Source of the DNA: Cephalopachus bancanus
Taxonomy: Eukaryota; Chordata; Mammalia; Primates; Tarsiidae
Length of the DNA stretch: 64,000 nt
Reading direction: 5' to 3'
NCBI GenBank assembly: GCA_027257055.1
Contig: JAPVLO010000323.1
Coordinates: 1,499,001-1,563,000, forward strand
The notes below the pieces were generated by a model that did not search any database, was not told the DNA's origin, and was given only the letters and a program-made list of their open reading frames with translations. Numbering within the stretch: the stretch's first letter is position 1; each line of letters opens with the position of its first letter. The translations under genes and the position numbers were made by a program. Positions 23,798-37,740 of the stretch are shown in pieces.

Positions 23798-26680
23798 AAA
23801 TCATGATAGCATAACCAACCTTTGCTGGTAGTCCAGCTCTAACCTGTGCCCGAGGGCTTTTCCTGGACTATCGTGAGTCTGAAGTCTTATCATCTATCCT
23901 GGGCTTGAGTTTCTCTCTAGATACTTTAGTACTGATAACACCTCCAAGGAAAGTTGGTTTTCTCTGATCGGTCCTCCCTCTGGAGACTGGTATCCTGTCC
24001 TGAACCCCAATATCCCATTACAGAGGCCCTGCTCCCGTTAATAAGTATCTTCTCTTTTGCTGGTCATCCTCAGCATATTCCTGACCATTTGATACTGAAT
24101 CCTATAGCTTCATGCTCTCCTGCCTGGTAGGGCATCCCACGCACAATCTCTGGTCTTAATTGCTGAACTGGAGCACCACCTTCTGCGTGTGTCCTCTTCT
24201 CTGGCCATCACATATTATATAGATTCAACTTTCTCCTAGGACCTGAGACTTGATTACATAACTCTCCAGAGCATTCCTTCTTTACTCTAATTTAGTGGAT
24301 CTATTTCTAACTCTCAAGTCCTCTCATTCTGCCTCACTCCACTGCCTCACATAATTGTGTTTCAAGGTAAGACAGAAACCAAAATGAGAGGATTACATTT
24401 GACAAATAGAAAGTCCTGGACTTAGACCCGAAAATACCATAAATATGAAGTGGGGGAGGTGGCAGAAAACAATGCTGGATGAAATAACATGTGAGAAACA
24501 CTTAAGGTTACATGTTGACATGCATGGATACTTTCAGCTAATCACATGATAGCTATTATGCTAAAATACTGATTATAACCTTTGGCCACATTAATAAGTG
24601 AACTCAGATAAGGGGCAACAGTCCTTCTGTGCCTGCTTGGTGAGATCACAACTAGAACCCAATGCTCAGTTACAGGTTAAGGATGAAAAAAACCAAACCA
24701 AAACAAAATAAAAAAACAATCAGGGGTTACAGTCCACAAACCATTTCCTACAGAGGAAAACAGGTAATTAATGATATTCAGTTGAGATAAAAGACTACTA
24801 GGCGAACCTGAGAATTTACCTTTACATTCTGTGCAACTACCTCCTGGATAAGATAATAAAGTGTACTTGTTCCTGCGGTACAACTAGGTAGGTGGAAGTT
24901 TTAGAAAGTCATATTTTGATACAATCAATGCTGGAACATCATTCAATGGCTGCTCTGTGAAACAGTTCAGCTCCCTGTCCTGGGCAGGGTCTAGATAAAT
25001 AAAATGATCATCCATCAGGGATATTGCAAGTGAATTTCTTGTAATGGATAAAGACATCATTCTCCAAGCACATAATTTTATTTGTCCTCTCAAAAGTCCT
25101 GAGAGTTAAATTCATTTAAGATATGCAAATCAAATTGCAGAAGAATGAAGACAACGATAAGGGTATTTGACAGGAGTGAGTATCTAGTCAACAAAGAATA
25201 CAAGCCAACATTGACCAAAATAATGTACTTTAAATATTTATACTTACTATAATTAAAAAATAAATCAAATAAATCAGCTACGCTTCAATCAGGAGGTCTA
25301 CATCTTTTGAAGTTTCTTAGACACACCATCTCTGTGCTTGTCTTCATTCTATGAGAAAGCATAAATATCTTGAAATAGCTATAGTCATTCAGACAACAAA
25401 AAAATTGAAGACACTGTCTCCAGAGACCCTCTCCATCATAAGACATGATATGGCAAATAGATTTTCATTAGGTGAGTTTACTTTTCACACTGGGGCACAT
25501 TCTGGCAAAGCTGTATCTACAGGACTCTACCCACCGTCATCAACCATACCACCCACTCCCTAAACTCCTTTTCAATTACAGAGAAGTTTCTATAGAAATT
25601 TAGATATAACATATTTTAAAATTCTACATCTACAACACTGAGATGAACACTTAGTTTTTTCTAAGTAGTCTACATATGTTCATTTATCTCACTCAGTCTT
25701 TATAGACAGTTGTTCTTATTTGCATTTATCAGATGGCTTGTCAAGCCATGTAATTTCTGTGCCCTTATTTAAAACCACTTATCTATCCAAATGAGAAGGC
25801 TCAGTGCGCCTAAAATTTAGCCCACCAATTTCATTAGACAAAGTGACAAGTTAATATACTTTTTCAGACATAGCTAAAAAAATCTGGTTAAAATTTCCTG
25901 AAATTATGTTAAACCATAGCTACTCTTTACATTAAACATTTTTAACTTACTTGCTAATAAAAGGCATTCTCAACATATATATTCAGTCATTTATGATTGT
26001 TAAATTACATATATACTGGTAAGTTTGAACTATGAGAACATTCTGAAATGCTAGAATTTCTTTTTTGAGTGTAAAAATTCTATGTTTTTTAGTGCCTATG
26101 AACCTCAAAAAATTTGCTGGGGAGATTTTTATATTTTCCCTGTAGATACATCCTTTTTGAAATGTATTAAGTACTTGAAATCCAGCTAAGAGTACTGACC
26201 CCAAATTATATTTAAGATATTTTTAGTCATAACCTTGTAACCTTGTCATTTCAAATATCAAAAGTTGGACATGTCTGAAATTTACTTGGGGTCTACCAGG
26301 TCATGTACAAAGCCTATTTTATAATTAATCATCATCCAGCATCAAATTGTTTTGCAGGTTAGAAAGCACAGTTAGTATGTATAACAAGATGGCTGTGTGC
26401 TAATTCAAAATTACATGCTACTGCTGGAGTATGAGATGTTTCTCCTTTACCATTCACAAGCCTTTATAAAAGGCTACAACATTTAATACACGACTGCATT
26501 TATGTGCCTTGAGCATGATAAAGACATCTGATGTGCGAAACACTTTACATTTTCTTCCACAGCACTGGGTCTGAAACATGCCAGGAAAGAATTTATTGCA
26601 TAGTTCCAGAACACTGCTTGGCCATCATGATCCTTCTTATACAACAGTTTCCTTTAAATATTACAAATGTATCTCCTACT

Positions 26681-26972
26681 TTTTATTTATTTGAGTTGGA
26701 GTCTCACTCTGTTGTCTGGGCAGGAGTGCAGTGGCACGCTCACAGCCACTGCAGCCTCGACCCGTTGGGCTCAGGCTATCCTTCCACCTCAGTCTTCCAA
26801 GTAAGTTACAACTGGAACCAAAGGCAAGTGTCACAACACCTGGATAATTTTTTGATTTATTGTAGAAAAGAGGTCTCGCCAAGTTGCCCATGCTGGTCTT
26901 GAAGCCCTGTGCTAAGGTAATCCTCTGCCTCCCCAGATGTTGGGATTGTAGGCATGAGCCACCATGCCTGGT
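26681..26972 (-). repeat. Alu with a foreign insert
   Basis: 'gagttggagtctcactctgt' to 'caccatgcctgg'. At 26803-26819 an odd stretch 'aagttacaactggaacc' replaces the usual Alu text. Confidence 0.9.
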
Positions 26973-28394
26973 GGATTTATTATTAATAATTTTTAATTTA
27001 CATTAACTTGTTCTATACATACAAGATATATAGTTGTCCTCATATTTCATGCACATGGAAAATAAGGCAGGCCCAAAGAATTTACCTGGCCCAACACCAG
27101 CAAGAAATAAAGTTACAACTGGAACCTATGTCATCAGATTCAAATCCTAACCTCATCCACACCAGACCATATGGTCTCAGTTAATCCAATTAACTATGCC
27201 ATGGTCTCAGTTCTCTCAAAGGCTGACAAAAAAATATTTAGCTCTCTTTCCCAGCTCACCCCAATGTCTGTGTTATAACTGGGTTCTATTATAACATTTT
27301 GAATTGGATGTAAATGGAGTTTTCTGCAATGTCTTCAGTTACATATTACATAATCTATTTTCTCAGCTAAACATTTTTCTACAAAATAGTTTTACTGAAC
27401 TAAGATGATATTTAAATATATAGCATCTGGACTTAAGGATACATGAAAAGGCTCAATTATGCCAATTTGTCTAATTGAAGTGTTTTACTGGAGAGTCAGA
27501 ATATAGATGTTGCTACATCTTTTAGTACTGTTTGTGTGTCCAGGAAATGTTTTCCAGACCATATTTTAGCAAAAAATGAGGATTCAATCCAAATGATATC
27601 TCTATTTCTAATATACAAATGTGCTAAATTAGTTCAAGGAAATAACGTTAAGAGTAACAAATTTTATGGTTAATCCCATTCTTTTAGCTTTTAAAACTCA
27701 TTAAAAACTCATAAAAGCTTTTTAAAACACATGAATTCACTTGACAATCTCACTCCAAAGTCTCTAAGACTGTAACATCAACATTCAAGTTAGGCATCTT
27801 TACTCCCAGTAGTCCTTATTTTACTTTGAAAGCATTCCAAAATAACTAGTGAAAAAATAAACAAATGATGATCAGATGGTATTTAGACTCATTATATGCT
27901 GAGAACTGAATGCTGCTTCAAAGATCTGTCTCTGACTCCAGGCAAGGATTTTAGCCAAACAATTCAAAACAGCAGTTCCATACACTACTCTCACTGAAAA
28001 TTGATTTTAAAATCACCTCATATCTCTTCAAAATGTTTAGTGCTACTTACCATTGAGATGTTTCTTGAGTCTAACATACATCCAACTGAAATTTAAATTC
28101 ACCTTTGAGTTCACTCTCTAGGAAACAATGCATCAGTACCTCTGATTAATTTGTCCCCTTTCTTTATACTAAGTAACTCCTTTAACCATTCTTCAGAGAT
28201 CTGATGACAAGCATTTAGCATTTCTCAAGTATTTAAATGATCACTAGCAATAACACTTCATATACCAGTTATGTCCCCTATCAGTTCTTTCAGACTTTGT
28301 CATTGTGATGATTTTCAAATAACAAACACACTTCCCAAACTTACTTGCAGTTTTGAGATCTAGAAAGAAACTGAGATTTATCCAATAGTGTTTC

Positions 28395-28705
28395 TCACCA
28401 TTAATGTCCATAAAAATCATCAAGAGCTTATAAAAACACAAAGTGATAAGTCTAACCCTCAGAGTTTCTGATTCATAAGGTTGAAAGCAGGTGTCAAGAA
28501 TGTGCATTTCTACAAAATTCCCAGTTCATGTTGATGCTGCTGGTCCAGGGACCACTTTCGGAGAATCACAAATCTAAGGTAGTGATTCTCAATCTTGGCT
28601 TCACCTTAAAACTACTTGGGACACTTTTTAAAAAAGAAATCCAAGTCCAAGTCCCACTTCTACAGGGCAAGTCAGTTAGTCTAGGTGAGACTAGTTTTGC
28701 TGTTT
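28395..28705 (+). mobile_element. Two MER5-like hAT-Charlie pieces
   Basis: 'tagtgattctcaatcttggc' (28579-28598) is the typical left end of MER5-type elements. The stretch before it (28395-28575) carries 'agagtttctgattca' and 'ctggtccagggaccac' and ends in a decayed right end. They look like adjacent copies. Confidence 0.6.
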
Positions 28706-29235
28706 TGTTTTTCCTCAAATCTCCCCAGGAGGAGAAAGCTCACAAGATAGATGTGTGATAAAGTACCCTGGGAAAAGTGCCTGTCTTTTGAGTCATTTTT
28801 AGGTGCACTAGATATCTAGGATGTCCCTTCCCTTCTATAGACAACAAAGTATCAGCCAGCTACCATATCCTATATGAATCCTTCAGAGATTCAGGCATGT
28901 GATGCAATAGAACAGTGAGTCACTGAGCTATGGAGATTTGCAGAATGGGCTGAAGGAGGAGGGATCAGAAACAAGGGGGCCAGCTACGAGTCTCTTCAAT
29001 CATGTGGGTGAGAAATAATAAGGGTAAATTTTCTATTATGTTTGAAAAGAAAGCAAAGAATAAAATGGTCATGGTAAATTAAAATTCAGAACAACCTAGC
29101 AACCTCAGATAAAGAGGTTCATGGAGTAGCAGGATGTTCAATGGATTCAGAATTTGATCCTATGCTATTATGGCATATCTTACAAAGTTTCTAGCACATG
29201 GTGTACTAAAAATATTTATTCAACAAATAACTAAA

Positions 29236-29530
29236 TGGGCTGAGTATGGTGGCTCATGTTTGTAAACCCAGCACTTTGGAAGGTCAAGGAGGGAGGAATG
29301 TTTGAGACCAGGAGCTTGAGACCAACCTGGACAATACAGGGAGACCCATCTCAACCCCCCCCCCACAAAACCTGGGTGTAGTGGTTGTATGCTTGTAGTC
29401 CTAGCTACTCAAAAGGCTGAGGCAGGAGGATCATTTGAGCTCAGGAGCTGGTGACGGCAGTGACCTATGATCATGCCACTGCACTCCTGTTTGGGTGACA
29501 GAGCTAGACATTGTCTCTAAAACAAATAAG
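29236..29530 (+). repeat. Alu
   Basis: 'gggctgagtatggtggctca' to 'gacagagctagacattgtct'. Old type, with a run of nine C in the middle. Confidence 0.9.
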
Positions 29531-29654
29531 TGAATGAACAAAAAACCCCAAAATCTAAATGTACAAAATGTAAAAAACATGAAAAACAAGTCCCAATGAT
29601 TCATATTTTTAGGTAGGGTATATTCCAGGTGATAGAGCCTTTTCCAGGGGGGAT

Positions 29655-30480
29655 GCTAGAACTTAGCAGCTTACAAATGGAAGGATTTTTGCTAACCTGC
29701 ATATTCCAAAACTTAATGGCTTAAAAAAAAATAAGGTTTTATTTCTTGAGATTCTGTGGGAGGTTCTTTTACTTCATGGTGCTGGCTGGCACAAAAATGA
29801 CTAGAAGGTACAAAATGTCCACATTCCTTAGGCTGGCAGTTGGTGCTAACTGCCAAGGAGTCTTCACGTGAGTCTCCATGGGTTCTTTGAGTGTCCTCAC
29901 ATAACATGGTGGTTGGGTTCCAAGATGGTGCATTTCAAGGACAAAAGTAAAAGCTACAGATCTTTTTTTTTTTTTGAGTTGGAGTCTCACTCTGTCGCCC
30001 AGGCTGGAGTGCAGTGGCATGTTCACGGCCACCCCAGCATTGACCTGCTGGGCTCGGGTGATCCTTCCGTTTCAGCGTTCAAAGTAGCTGGAACTACAGG
30101 TGTGTGCTACTGGGCCTGGCGAATTTTTGATTTATTGTAGAGACGAGGTCTCACCAAATTGCCCGGGTTGATCTTGAACCCATGGGCTCAGGCAATCCTC
30201 TCGTCTCGGCCTCCCAAAGTGTGCTGGGATTATAGGCTGAGCTACCAAACCTGGCCTACGGATCTTTTAGGGCATAGCCCTTGAAGCTACACAGTGCCAC
30301 GTCCACCAAAATCTATTGGCCAAAGGAATCACAGGGCCACCTCAGATTCAAGGGTAGGGAAAGCAGCCTCCATCACTCAATGGGAGGAGAGGCAAAGAAT
30401 TTCCAGTCATGCTTAGTCCACCAGTCTGCTCTCTGGCCACAGGTGATTGACATTCTTCCCACATGCAAGACACATTAACT
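29655..30480 (+). mobile_element. Ancient interspersed repeat split by an Alu
   Basis: 'cttaatggcttaaaaaaaaa', 'attctgtggg', 'caagatggtgcatttcaagg' and, after the Alu at 29962-30256, 'tctattggccaaaggaatca' and 'cagattcaaggg' follow a widespread mammalian repeat layout. I do not resolve the family. A second copy lies at 31200-31690. Confidence 0.5.
29962..30256 (-). repeat. Alu inserted in an ancient repeat
   Basis: Flanked by ctacagatctttt (29954-29966) and ctacggatctttt (30256-30268): a 13-bp target duplication with one mismatch. Confidence 0.94.
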
Positions 30481-31199
30481 CTCTCCCAAGGTCCCCTAAT
30501 GCTTCATCCCACTATGGCATCAAATTCAGGCTTGAAGTCCAGGATCTTATCATCTAACTCAGATCTAGGATGCTGTGGGACAACACCCTTGAAATTCTTA
30601 GAAGCCCTTCCATCTAGCTGAGAGGATCTAGAAGACACTGCCTTAAATCTTTTTGAAGCTTTAATATAGGGTCTTACAGTGGTGCTTTTGCTTTAATGTT
30701 CACCTTAAGACCAGGTTTTACTGACAGTAGTATTCTGGATCTGATCCTTGGACCTGAGGTCATTTTTTTTCTTTGAGTGCCTTTTGCTGGGTACAGGAGC
30801 TGGGAAGGAGAAACAGTTTTATTTATGATCCTAGAAAATTCTGGCTTGGAAATGTTTCCTTTAAAATATGCTTAGAACTGGAACAGTTTCTTGTCTAATT
30901 GATCTCATTCATGCAATACTTTGGTCATAGTATCAAAAAAGGAGTTAAAAAAAGGAGTCAATTGGTGTTTCTAATATTCTACTGAAAAATCTCCCAACTA
31001 GATCCTCAGGTTCATTACGTTCATTTCTATGCTCCATGTTACAGTCGGTGACAATCTTGCTGATTTTTATGTCAAGATAAAACAAGGGTACCATCCCATA
31101 TCCTCCAATTACAATAATATGCTTACTGCTCTTCAGGTCTTCACTGTCACCTCTCCCAAAGCTAATGCCAGATTTTCTATGAGGGCAGGACTTCACTTC

Positions 31200-31690
31200 T
31201 AAATACCAGTTTTCACTTGGGTTTTTATTCTGTGTAACAAACCACCCCAATACTTAGTGGCTGAAATAATAATTCATGATTTCCCATGATTCTCTGCAAT
31301 GATGAGGCAGGTCACATGGTGTCGGCTGGAATGCTTAGAAGGTCTGAGGTGCCTCAATCACCAGGCTGGCCCTTGGGTAGGCTGCTGGCCAGGAGCCCAG
31401 CTTGGCCTGTTGACCAGAGGCCTTGCCAGTCCTCCACATGGCTGATTAGGCTTCCTCACAGCAAGGGACCAAGATCTCAGAAGGAACGTTTGAAACGCAC
31501 AAAAGCAGAAGCTACAAATCTCTTAAGAAGCTACAAATCCCAGCCTTGGAAATTACTCCACATCATTTCTGCCACATTCTATTGATCCAAAAAGGTAATG
31601 GGGCCAGCCAGCTTCAAAGGGAAGGGAAAAGAATGACTTCTCTTGAAGAGTTTCTTTTCTAAGTATTAGCAGCCATCTTTAGTCTGCCAC
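31200..31690 (+). mobile_element. Ancient interspersed repeat, second copy of the family at 29655
   Basis: Begins 'ctgtgtaacaaaccacccca' with 'cttagtggctg', then 'cacatggtgtcggctgg', 'cttcctcacagcaagg', 'gccacattctattgatcc' and ends 'agccatctttagtctgccac'. Family name not resolved. Confidence 0.5.
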
Positions 31691-31911
31691 AGGAAGTCAC
31701 AAACATTTAAGTAGTGGATAGTGTCAAAGAAATGAATTCTGAGAGAAACAGTTTTGTGAGCAAAGAATAGATCCTCTGTCTCAGATAAAATATCAGACAA
31801 GGAAGGATTATTAAATGAGGAAGAATAAAAGAGTTTAGAGAAGCAGAGTCTATGTGATCAAGGAGAAGCACAGTATTTGTGAAGCACAAAAATCAGTTAC
31901 AAGGAAAGAAG

Positions 31912-31992
31912 CTTGTAAGTCAAAGAATACAGAGATGCATAATTGTAAGTCAAAGAATACAGAGACACATAAAGAGCACGGAGACACATAAT
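31912..31992 (+). repeat. Short tandem duplications
   Basis: 'ttgtaagtcaaagaatacag' with agaYRcata occurs twice 33 bases apart, followed by a third partial 'ggagacacataattg'. Confidence 0.85.
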
Positions 31993-33539
31993 TGCCACTC
32001 CAAGCTTCTAACCCAAGGCTGTAGCATGATAATGGGCCTATGAAACAATCATAAATAATACTCTAAGAATTAGGATAATTATGCTAACCAGCTGAAGCTC
32101 CAGGAGAAAGTGACTGAATAAATAAAATCAAATAAATAATACATAAAATAAGTTAAAGTTATAGAGGGAATCAAAACCATGGGAACAACTTTAAACAAAA
32201 TCTGAGTTGTACTGAACTTTAAGAAATACTGCTTCATTTTTTCTTGTTCTGGCAGTTAGAGAATACATCCTATGTTTAATGTAGATGGTAACTGTCTCTT
32301 TAGGAAAAGAAGTCTCATTCTTTGATGTTTTTAGCAAGCTACCGTGTTACCTAAAATACATTTAAAATTTAAAAAGTTGCAGTCACATTCTTAAAATATG
32401 AACACAAGATCATAAGCCACCAGTGGCTGGATAATTCTTAGAGGGTGTAAACAGAAGCCAACCTCAAATCCCTCTCCATTGCCTTTTGTTTATAAAAACA
32501 TTTTCCTGACTATCCCGTTCCCACCACAATAAGCAAGCCATAATAGGTAGAATCAAACACAGTTCCTATCTAGACTCTTGTGAATCACACATGCTCTTTT
32601 TTTCTTTTAATTTTTATTTTAAAGATGTAGGGTACAATTCAGGATTAGGTATACAAATGGTCATTGTACAGGTAAGGTTTGGGCCTCACTTAGGTCCCCA
32701 CTTCTCCTGGCTTGAGATCAGGTGCCCTTATTGATGAAGTGTGCCCCCCCCAGAAATTTCCCATTACTGCCAATCCCTTTCTTTCAAATGACAGGCAGAT
32801 AGCAGAGACCATCATTCCATTTGCTTCTCCTTGTTCTTCCACAGGTAACCTACCTTTCACTAGAGCTGAATCATGTGGATTATTTAACCCGGAAATCAAA
32901 GTTTACTCTTTATACACAAGAAATCTAAGTTCAGAGGCATTTAAGGGATTTCTCTAGGGTCATAAAGTAATGAGCTTATGGTCAAAGGCCCTAATTTAAA
33001 ATGAACTGGAAGTTGGTAGCATTGAATTCTGGCTACCTACCCTAATTAAAAATAGGCTTTTCTAATAAAATAAACATGAAGTGGCAAATATAGTCCAGAA
33101 CATTTCTGTTATAATTCTTTTTGTAAATTATAAATCAAAATGAGAGAGAAATTTTAGTCCCTTTTTCTTTATACTTAAGAGTACACTGGAACAGACAAAC
33201 CAGTGTACTCTAGGAATACTTAAAAATATGATTGCGACACTAATCTTAATCCTTTCTTGAAAGTGAACATTTACATGAACTCAATCATGGAGGCCCAGGC
33301 ACTACAAAGGCATACCAAGGAAATACAAGACCTTGTTTCTATCTTCCCAGGACTTTTGATGCTACTGTAGAAAGAAGATACATATAGCTGAAAGTTGGCA
33401 CCCCCCCTTATGCTGTCATTTCAGTGCCCAAATTAGTGGGATGATGGACTAAATCTAGTAAATATGACATTTGGTTCTACATAAACACAATATCCAAAGG
33501 GAACAGCAGCACTTGTCAAAGAAAGGTTAGGATCTTAGT

Positions 33540-33985
33540 CTATTTGTGTAACAAATAATTAGAATGCCTACTAAGCGCCAGGAGGACTTACAGACGTTTG
33601 GGAAACACAGGTGTGCAGGACAGACAGCTCTTGTGGACTGGACTATGTGTAGTGAGGGAAGAAAGACAATAACCAAACATAAAACATGAAAAGATCAGAA
33701 ATGCTATGAAGAATATAAAGTCAGGGACTACCTGACTACCATTAGGATGGGGACAAAAAAGGAGCCAACCATGGGAAGAACATTCCAGGCAGAAGGAGCA
33801 AGAAGCTTAGATGTGTGAGGATCGGAAAGGGGGAGTTCACTCTGGCTGGAATGTCAGGATCCTGGGGAAAGTAGAAGAGAGACAGAAGGCATGCAGCTAA
33901 AGTAAAGAGTTTTGGATAATAAATGTCCAGGTGTGATGGAAAAGGTACTGAAGGGTCACAAGTAGAAAAGTGGCAAAATCTGTTA
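33540..33985 (-). mobile_element. L2-like fragment
   Basis: 'ctactaagcgccaggagga' then 'gggaagaacattccaggcag' with aaggagcaagaag, and 'ctctggctggaatgtc', resemble antisense L2. Confidence 0.5.
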
Positions 33986-34008
33986 TCAGCTTTCAAAATT
34001 CACAGTCA

Positions 34009-34280
34009 GGCTGGGATGGGTGGCTCAGTCTGTAATCCCAGCACTTTGGGAGGCCGAGGCGAGTGGATTGCCTGAGCCTGCGAGTTTGAGACCAGCCCGG
34101 GCAACTTGGTGAGACCTTGTCTCTCTACAATAATTAAAAAATTAGCTGGGTGCAGTAGCACGTGCCTGTAGTTACAGCTACTTGGAAGGCTGAGGAAGAT
34201 GGATCACCTGAGCCCAGCGGGTTGTTGCTGGAGTGGCCGTGAGTGTGCCACTTCACTCCAGCCCGGGCAATGAAGTGAGA
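34009..34280 (+). repeat. Alu, lacking poly(A)
   Basis: 'ggctgggatgggtggctcag' to 'ccgggcaatgaagtgaga'; the tail is lost. Confidence 0.9.
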
Positions 34281-34799
34281 AATACAGCTATGTCCAAGAA
34301 GTCAAAGGATCTTTACCTTCATCTGTAAAAAAGAAGGATGTTCATAATTTAATAGGTGACAGACCCCCGCCCTCACTACTGATTTACCTAGACTACATGT
34401 TCAGAGCTGGGTGACACATTCAACACACATGCTGTAATCACACTAGAGAGTCATTCTATTTAATACAGTGTACAAATTCAATATTTGCTGTGTCAAAGTC
34501 AAAAATACTGCCAAAGAGCTAACTTAAAACTAATCTCCCACAATTATAAAAGAACAATAATGTTTGCAGGAAGCAGCAGTGCATAGGCCTTGTTTATTTC
34601 TGACTTGCCTACTCAATGAAAGCATGGTCATATTTTATTTGATAGAAATAAATATGGCAAACCAAATATATACATTAAAAATGCTATCTTAAACAAAAGT
34701 CAGGAAAATATAGACATAAATTCTAAGTCTCTCATGGATATTTATTATATTTCTTAGACCTTTTTTTTTTTTTGGCTACAAAGTTATCTGAAAGTTTAT

Positions 34800-35240
34800 T
34801 GCAGTTCCTGTCAAAATCCCAGCAATACATTCCATAAGTAGACGAGCTTAATGTGACATTTACAGGGGAAGGCAAGGATGCTAGAATAACTAAAACAATT
34901 TTGAAATAGGAGAAAAAGTGTAGACTTATTCTGTGGAATATTAAGGTTACTATATAGCTACAGTAATAAAGATAGTGAGATACCGACATATGGGTAGGTA
35001 CATAGATCTGTGGAACAGAATAGAGATTCCAAAAACAGACCCACACAAATATGCTCAATTGATTTTCTTTCCATTGATTTTTTAACAAAGTTGCATCCAT
35101 TGGAGGAAAGGTAGTCTACATGAAATGTTGCTAGAACAACATGCATACATTCATAGGACATAGGACATTCATAGGCAAAAAAAAAATGAACTGCACTCAT
35201 ATAAAAAAAACTTCCAAATATACCCTGGGCTTGAATGTAA
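34800..35240 (+). mobile_element. L1 ORF2 fragment (3' half)
   Basis: 'atagatctgtggaacagaat' followed by 'agagattcc', a 'cccacacaaatatgctcaa' stretch and 'ttgattttc' correspond to the part of L1 ORF2 downstream of the reverse transcriptase. Heavily mutated, with no open frame. Confidence 0.75.
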
Positions 35241-35267
35241 AATGTGCAGCGTTAAAACTTTTAATTT

Positions 35268-35555
35268 CTTTTTTTGAGTTGGAGACTTATTCTGTCTCCC
35301 AGGCTGGAGTGCAGTGGTATACTCACGGCCACCCCAGTGTCGACCTGCTGGACTCCGGCAATCCTTCCGCCTCAGCCCTCCAGGTAGTCGGAACTACAGG
35401 CTCATGCCACCATGCCTGGCTAATTTTCTATTTTATTGTAGAGGTAAGGTCTCGCCAGGCTGCCCGGGCTGGCCTCAAACCCATGGGCTCAGCCAATCCA
35501 CGCACCTCAGCCTCCCAAAGTGTTGGGATTACAGGCTGAGCCACTGAGCCTGGCC
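35268..35555 (-). repeat. Alu
   Basis: 'gagttggagacttattctgt' to 'gagccactgagcctggcc'; flanks share acttttaatt / acttttag. Confidence 0.92.
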
Positions 35556-35670
35556 CATTACAACTTTTAGAAGAAAGCATGGGATAGCATCTTCAGGATC
35601 TTGGCCTAGATGAGTTCTTAGACATGACACCAGAAGCACAATCTATTAAAAAAAAAAAAATCAGTTGGGC

Positions 35671-35880
35671 TTTCTTTTTTTTTTTTTTGAGTTGGAGTCT
35701 CACTCTGTCGCCCAGACTGGAGTGCAGTGGCCGCTCCCTGCCACCACAGCCTCGATCTGCTGGGCTCCGGCGATCCCTCCACCTCACCCCTCCGAGCAGC
35801 CAGAAATACAGGCATGCGCCACCACGCCTGGCCGATCCTTTGATTCATTGCAGAGATGAGGTCTCGCTGCCCAGGCGGGT
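35671..35880 (-). repeat. Alu, truncated young copy
   Basis: 'gagttggagtctcactctgt' to 'gctgcccaggcgggtct'; the Alu 5' part is missing. Confidence 0.9.
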
Positions 35881-35907
35881 CTATTTCTTAGATCTTTTTA
35901 AAGTTAA

Positions 35908-36043
35908 AAAAATTTTTTTAATAATAGAGATGAGGTCTTGCTATGTTGTGCAGGCTGGTCTCGAACTCCTGGGCTCAAGCAATCCTCTTGCCTTGGCCTC
36001 CCAAAGTGCTGGGCTTACAGGCATGAGCCACCATACCCAGGCT
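35908..36043 (-). repeat. Alu monomer fragment
   Basis: 'gagatgaggtcttgctatgt' to 'gagccaccatacccagg'. Different wording from its neighbour, so a separate older insertion. Confidence 0.8.
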
Positions 36044-37442
36044 ATATTCCTTAGCTCTTAATGTTAAAAAATGACAAATATCATCTACATATACACTTTC
36101 CTACATTCAAAACTCACAACAGACAGGAAGATGACATATTTACTAAAACAGATTTAATTTTCTGTTTATTAAACAGGTTGAAAAGACTCCAAAAGACTTT
36201 ACTCAAAATATATGCAAGAATAGTAACTTTTTTTTACATATTAAGTATTCAGTAATTATTTGCCTCAAGCTACCAACTTAATTATAATTGTTTTTACCAT
36301 GTGTTTACAATTCAGGATGTAAATCTTACCCTATGAATGCCAGTCAACCGAACCACTGCAATTAGTCTCAATTTGAAAAATTCCTAAAGAGAAATCATAA
36401 ACATATTGTTATATTTCACGCATCAAAGGACTGCAAGATAACTTATTCATGTAATATAGTTCAAAATTTCCAACATATAATTTTATGAACCAACAAAAGG
36501 CAACTTTTTAAAAAATGAGTGTTAAAGAGATCACCTTCTGACCTTTCACAAAAGGTGTTAACCCACTATTACTGTCATCAACTACACAGTTAATCTCATC
36601 ACAACAGTAATTTACAAGGAGCAAAATATGAACATTAAATAGAAAGTATCTATGCTTCAATATATATTTTTTGCATATGCTTTCAAAATGAGAGTCCTAG
36701 AACAAACGAGCATTAACATTTTAAGGCCTCTGATATGCAGAATCAAATTATTTCCTAAAAAGTTTATGCTAATTTTCTTTTTGATAAACAATATATGAAT
36801 AGCACCTCACTAGATTTAGAAATCATCATTTAAAAAAACTTTAATTCTATATGTAAAAAATGATCTTATTGTTTGTTTATTCTGTATTTGAGTTGAATTG
36901 AACATTTTTTTTAGCATGCTTATTAACGAGTTTAATTCCTTTTCCTATTTCACACTTACCTAAACCAGAGGAATATTTTGCTGAGAAGATATAAATGTAG
37001 AGCTTAATGACTGTTCTCTCATAATCACATTTTGTCATCTCAGGATGAGTGACTGCTGTCACGTAAAATAAAACGTAGCTGAGTTTCTTTATCTAAGCTA
37101 AAACCAAACCATTTAAACTAATTTTAGAAATTTTAGCAAGTTACTGCCTTTCTTCCTCCTCAGCAGAACACCATAGTATTAAGTAGGAAGAATGAAATGC
37201 AAAAATATTACTAGATGGCAATGCTTCTTAGAATAGAATAAATAGTTATTAGGCAGGATAAAAAGAGGACAAAGAGTCACAGGAATTCTGACAGGCCCAG
37301 CAGCTGAGACAGGTAGATTCCCCAACTTGGTATGCTAATAAGTGTTAAAAAAAACTAGCACTACCAATCCCCTCAAAAACATTTTCTCTACCCAGAGGAA
37401 GGACACAAGACATATGTGCTTTAACTTAAAAAGTCAATTTCA

Positions 37443-37740
37443 GGCTGGGCTCGGAGGCTCAAGCCTGTAATCCCAACACTTTGGGAGGCTGAGGCTAGAG
37501 GATTACCTGAGCTCAGAGGTTCAAGACCAGCCTGGGCAACTTGGTGAGACCTCATCTCTACAATAAATCAAAAAATAAGTCGAGTTTGGTAGTGCGTGCC
37601 TATGGTTCCAGCTACTTGGAAGGCTAAGGCAGAAGGATCGACTGTGCCCAGCAGGTCGAGGCTGCAGTGGCTGTGAGCGTGCCACTGCCCTCCAGCCTAG
37701 GCGACATAGTGAGACTCTGACTCAGGAAAAAAAAAAAAAA
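37443..37740 (+). repeat. Alu
   Basis: Flanked by gtcaatttca at 37433-37442 and 37741-37750, an exact target duplication; ends in poly(A). Confidence 0.95.

Noticed and set aside
23709..23800. Regular AAAC spacing considered as a CRISPR-like array
   Set aside because: It is the tail of an Alu monomer with a slipped 29-bp duplication; there are no spacers, and the genome is a primate.
35141..36061. Overlapping open frames of 132 and 145 codons
   Set aside because: Made almost entirely of Alu sequence (typical 'SHSVTQAGVQW' or '[11 protein letters not shown]' translations).
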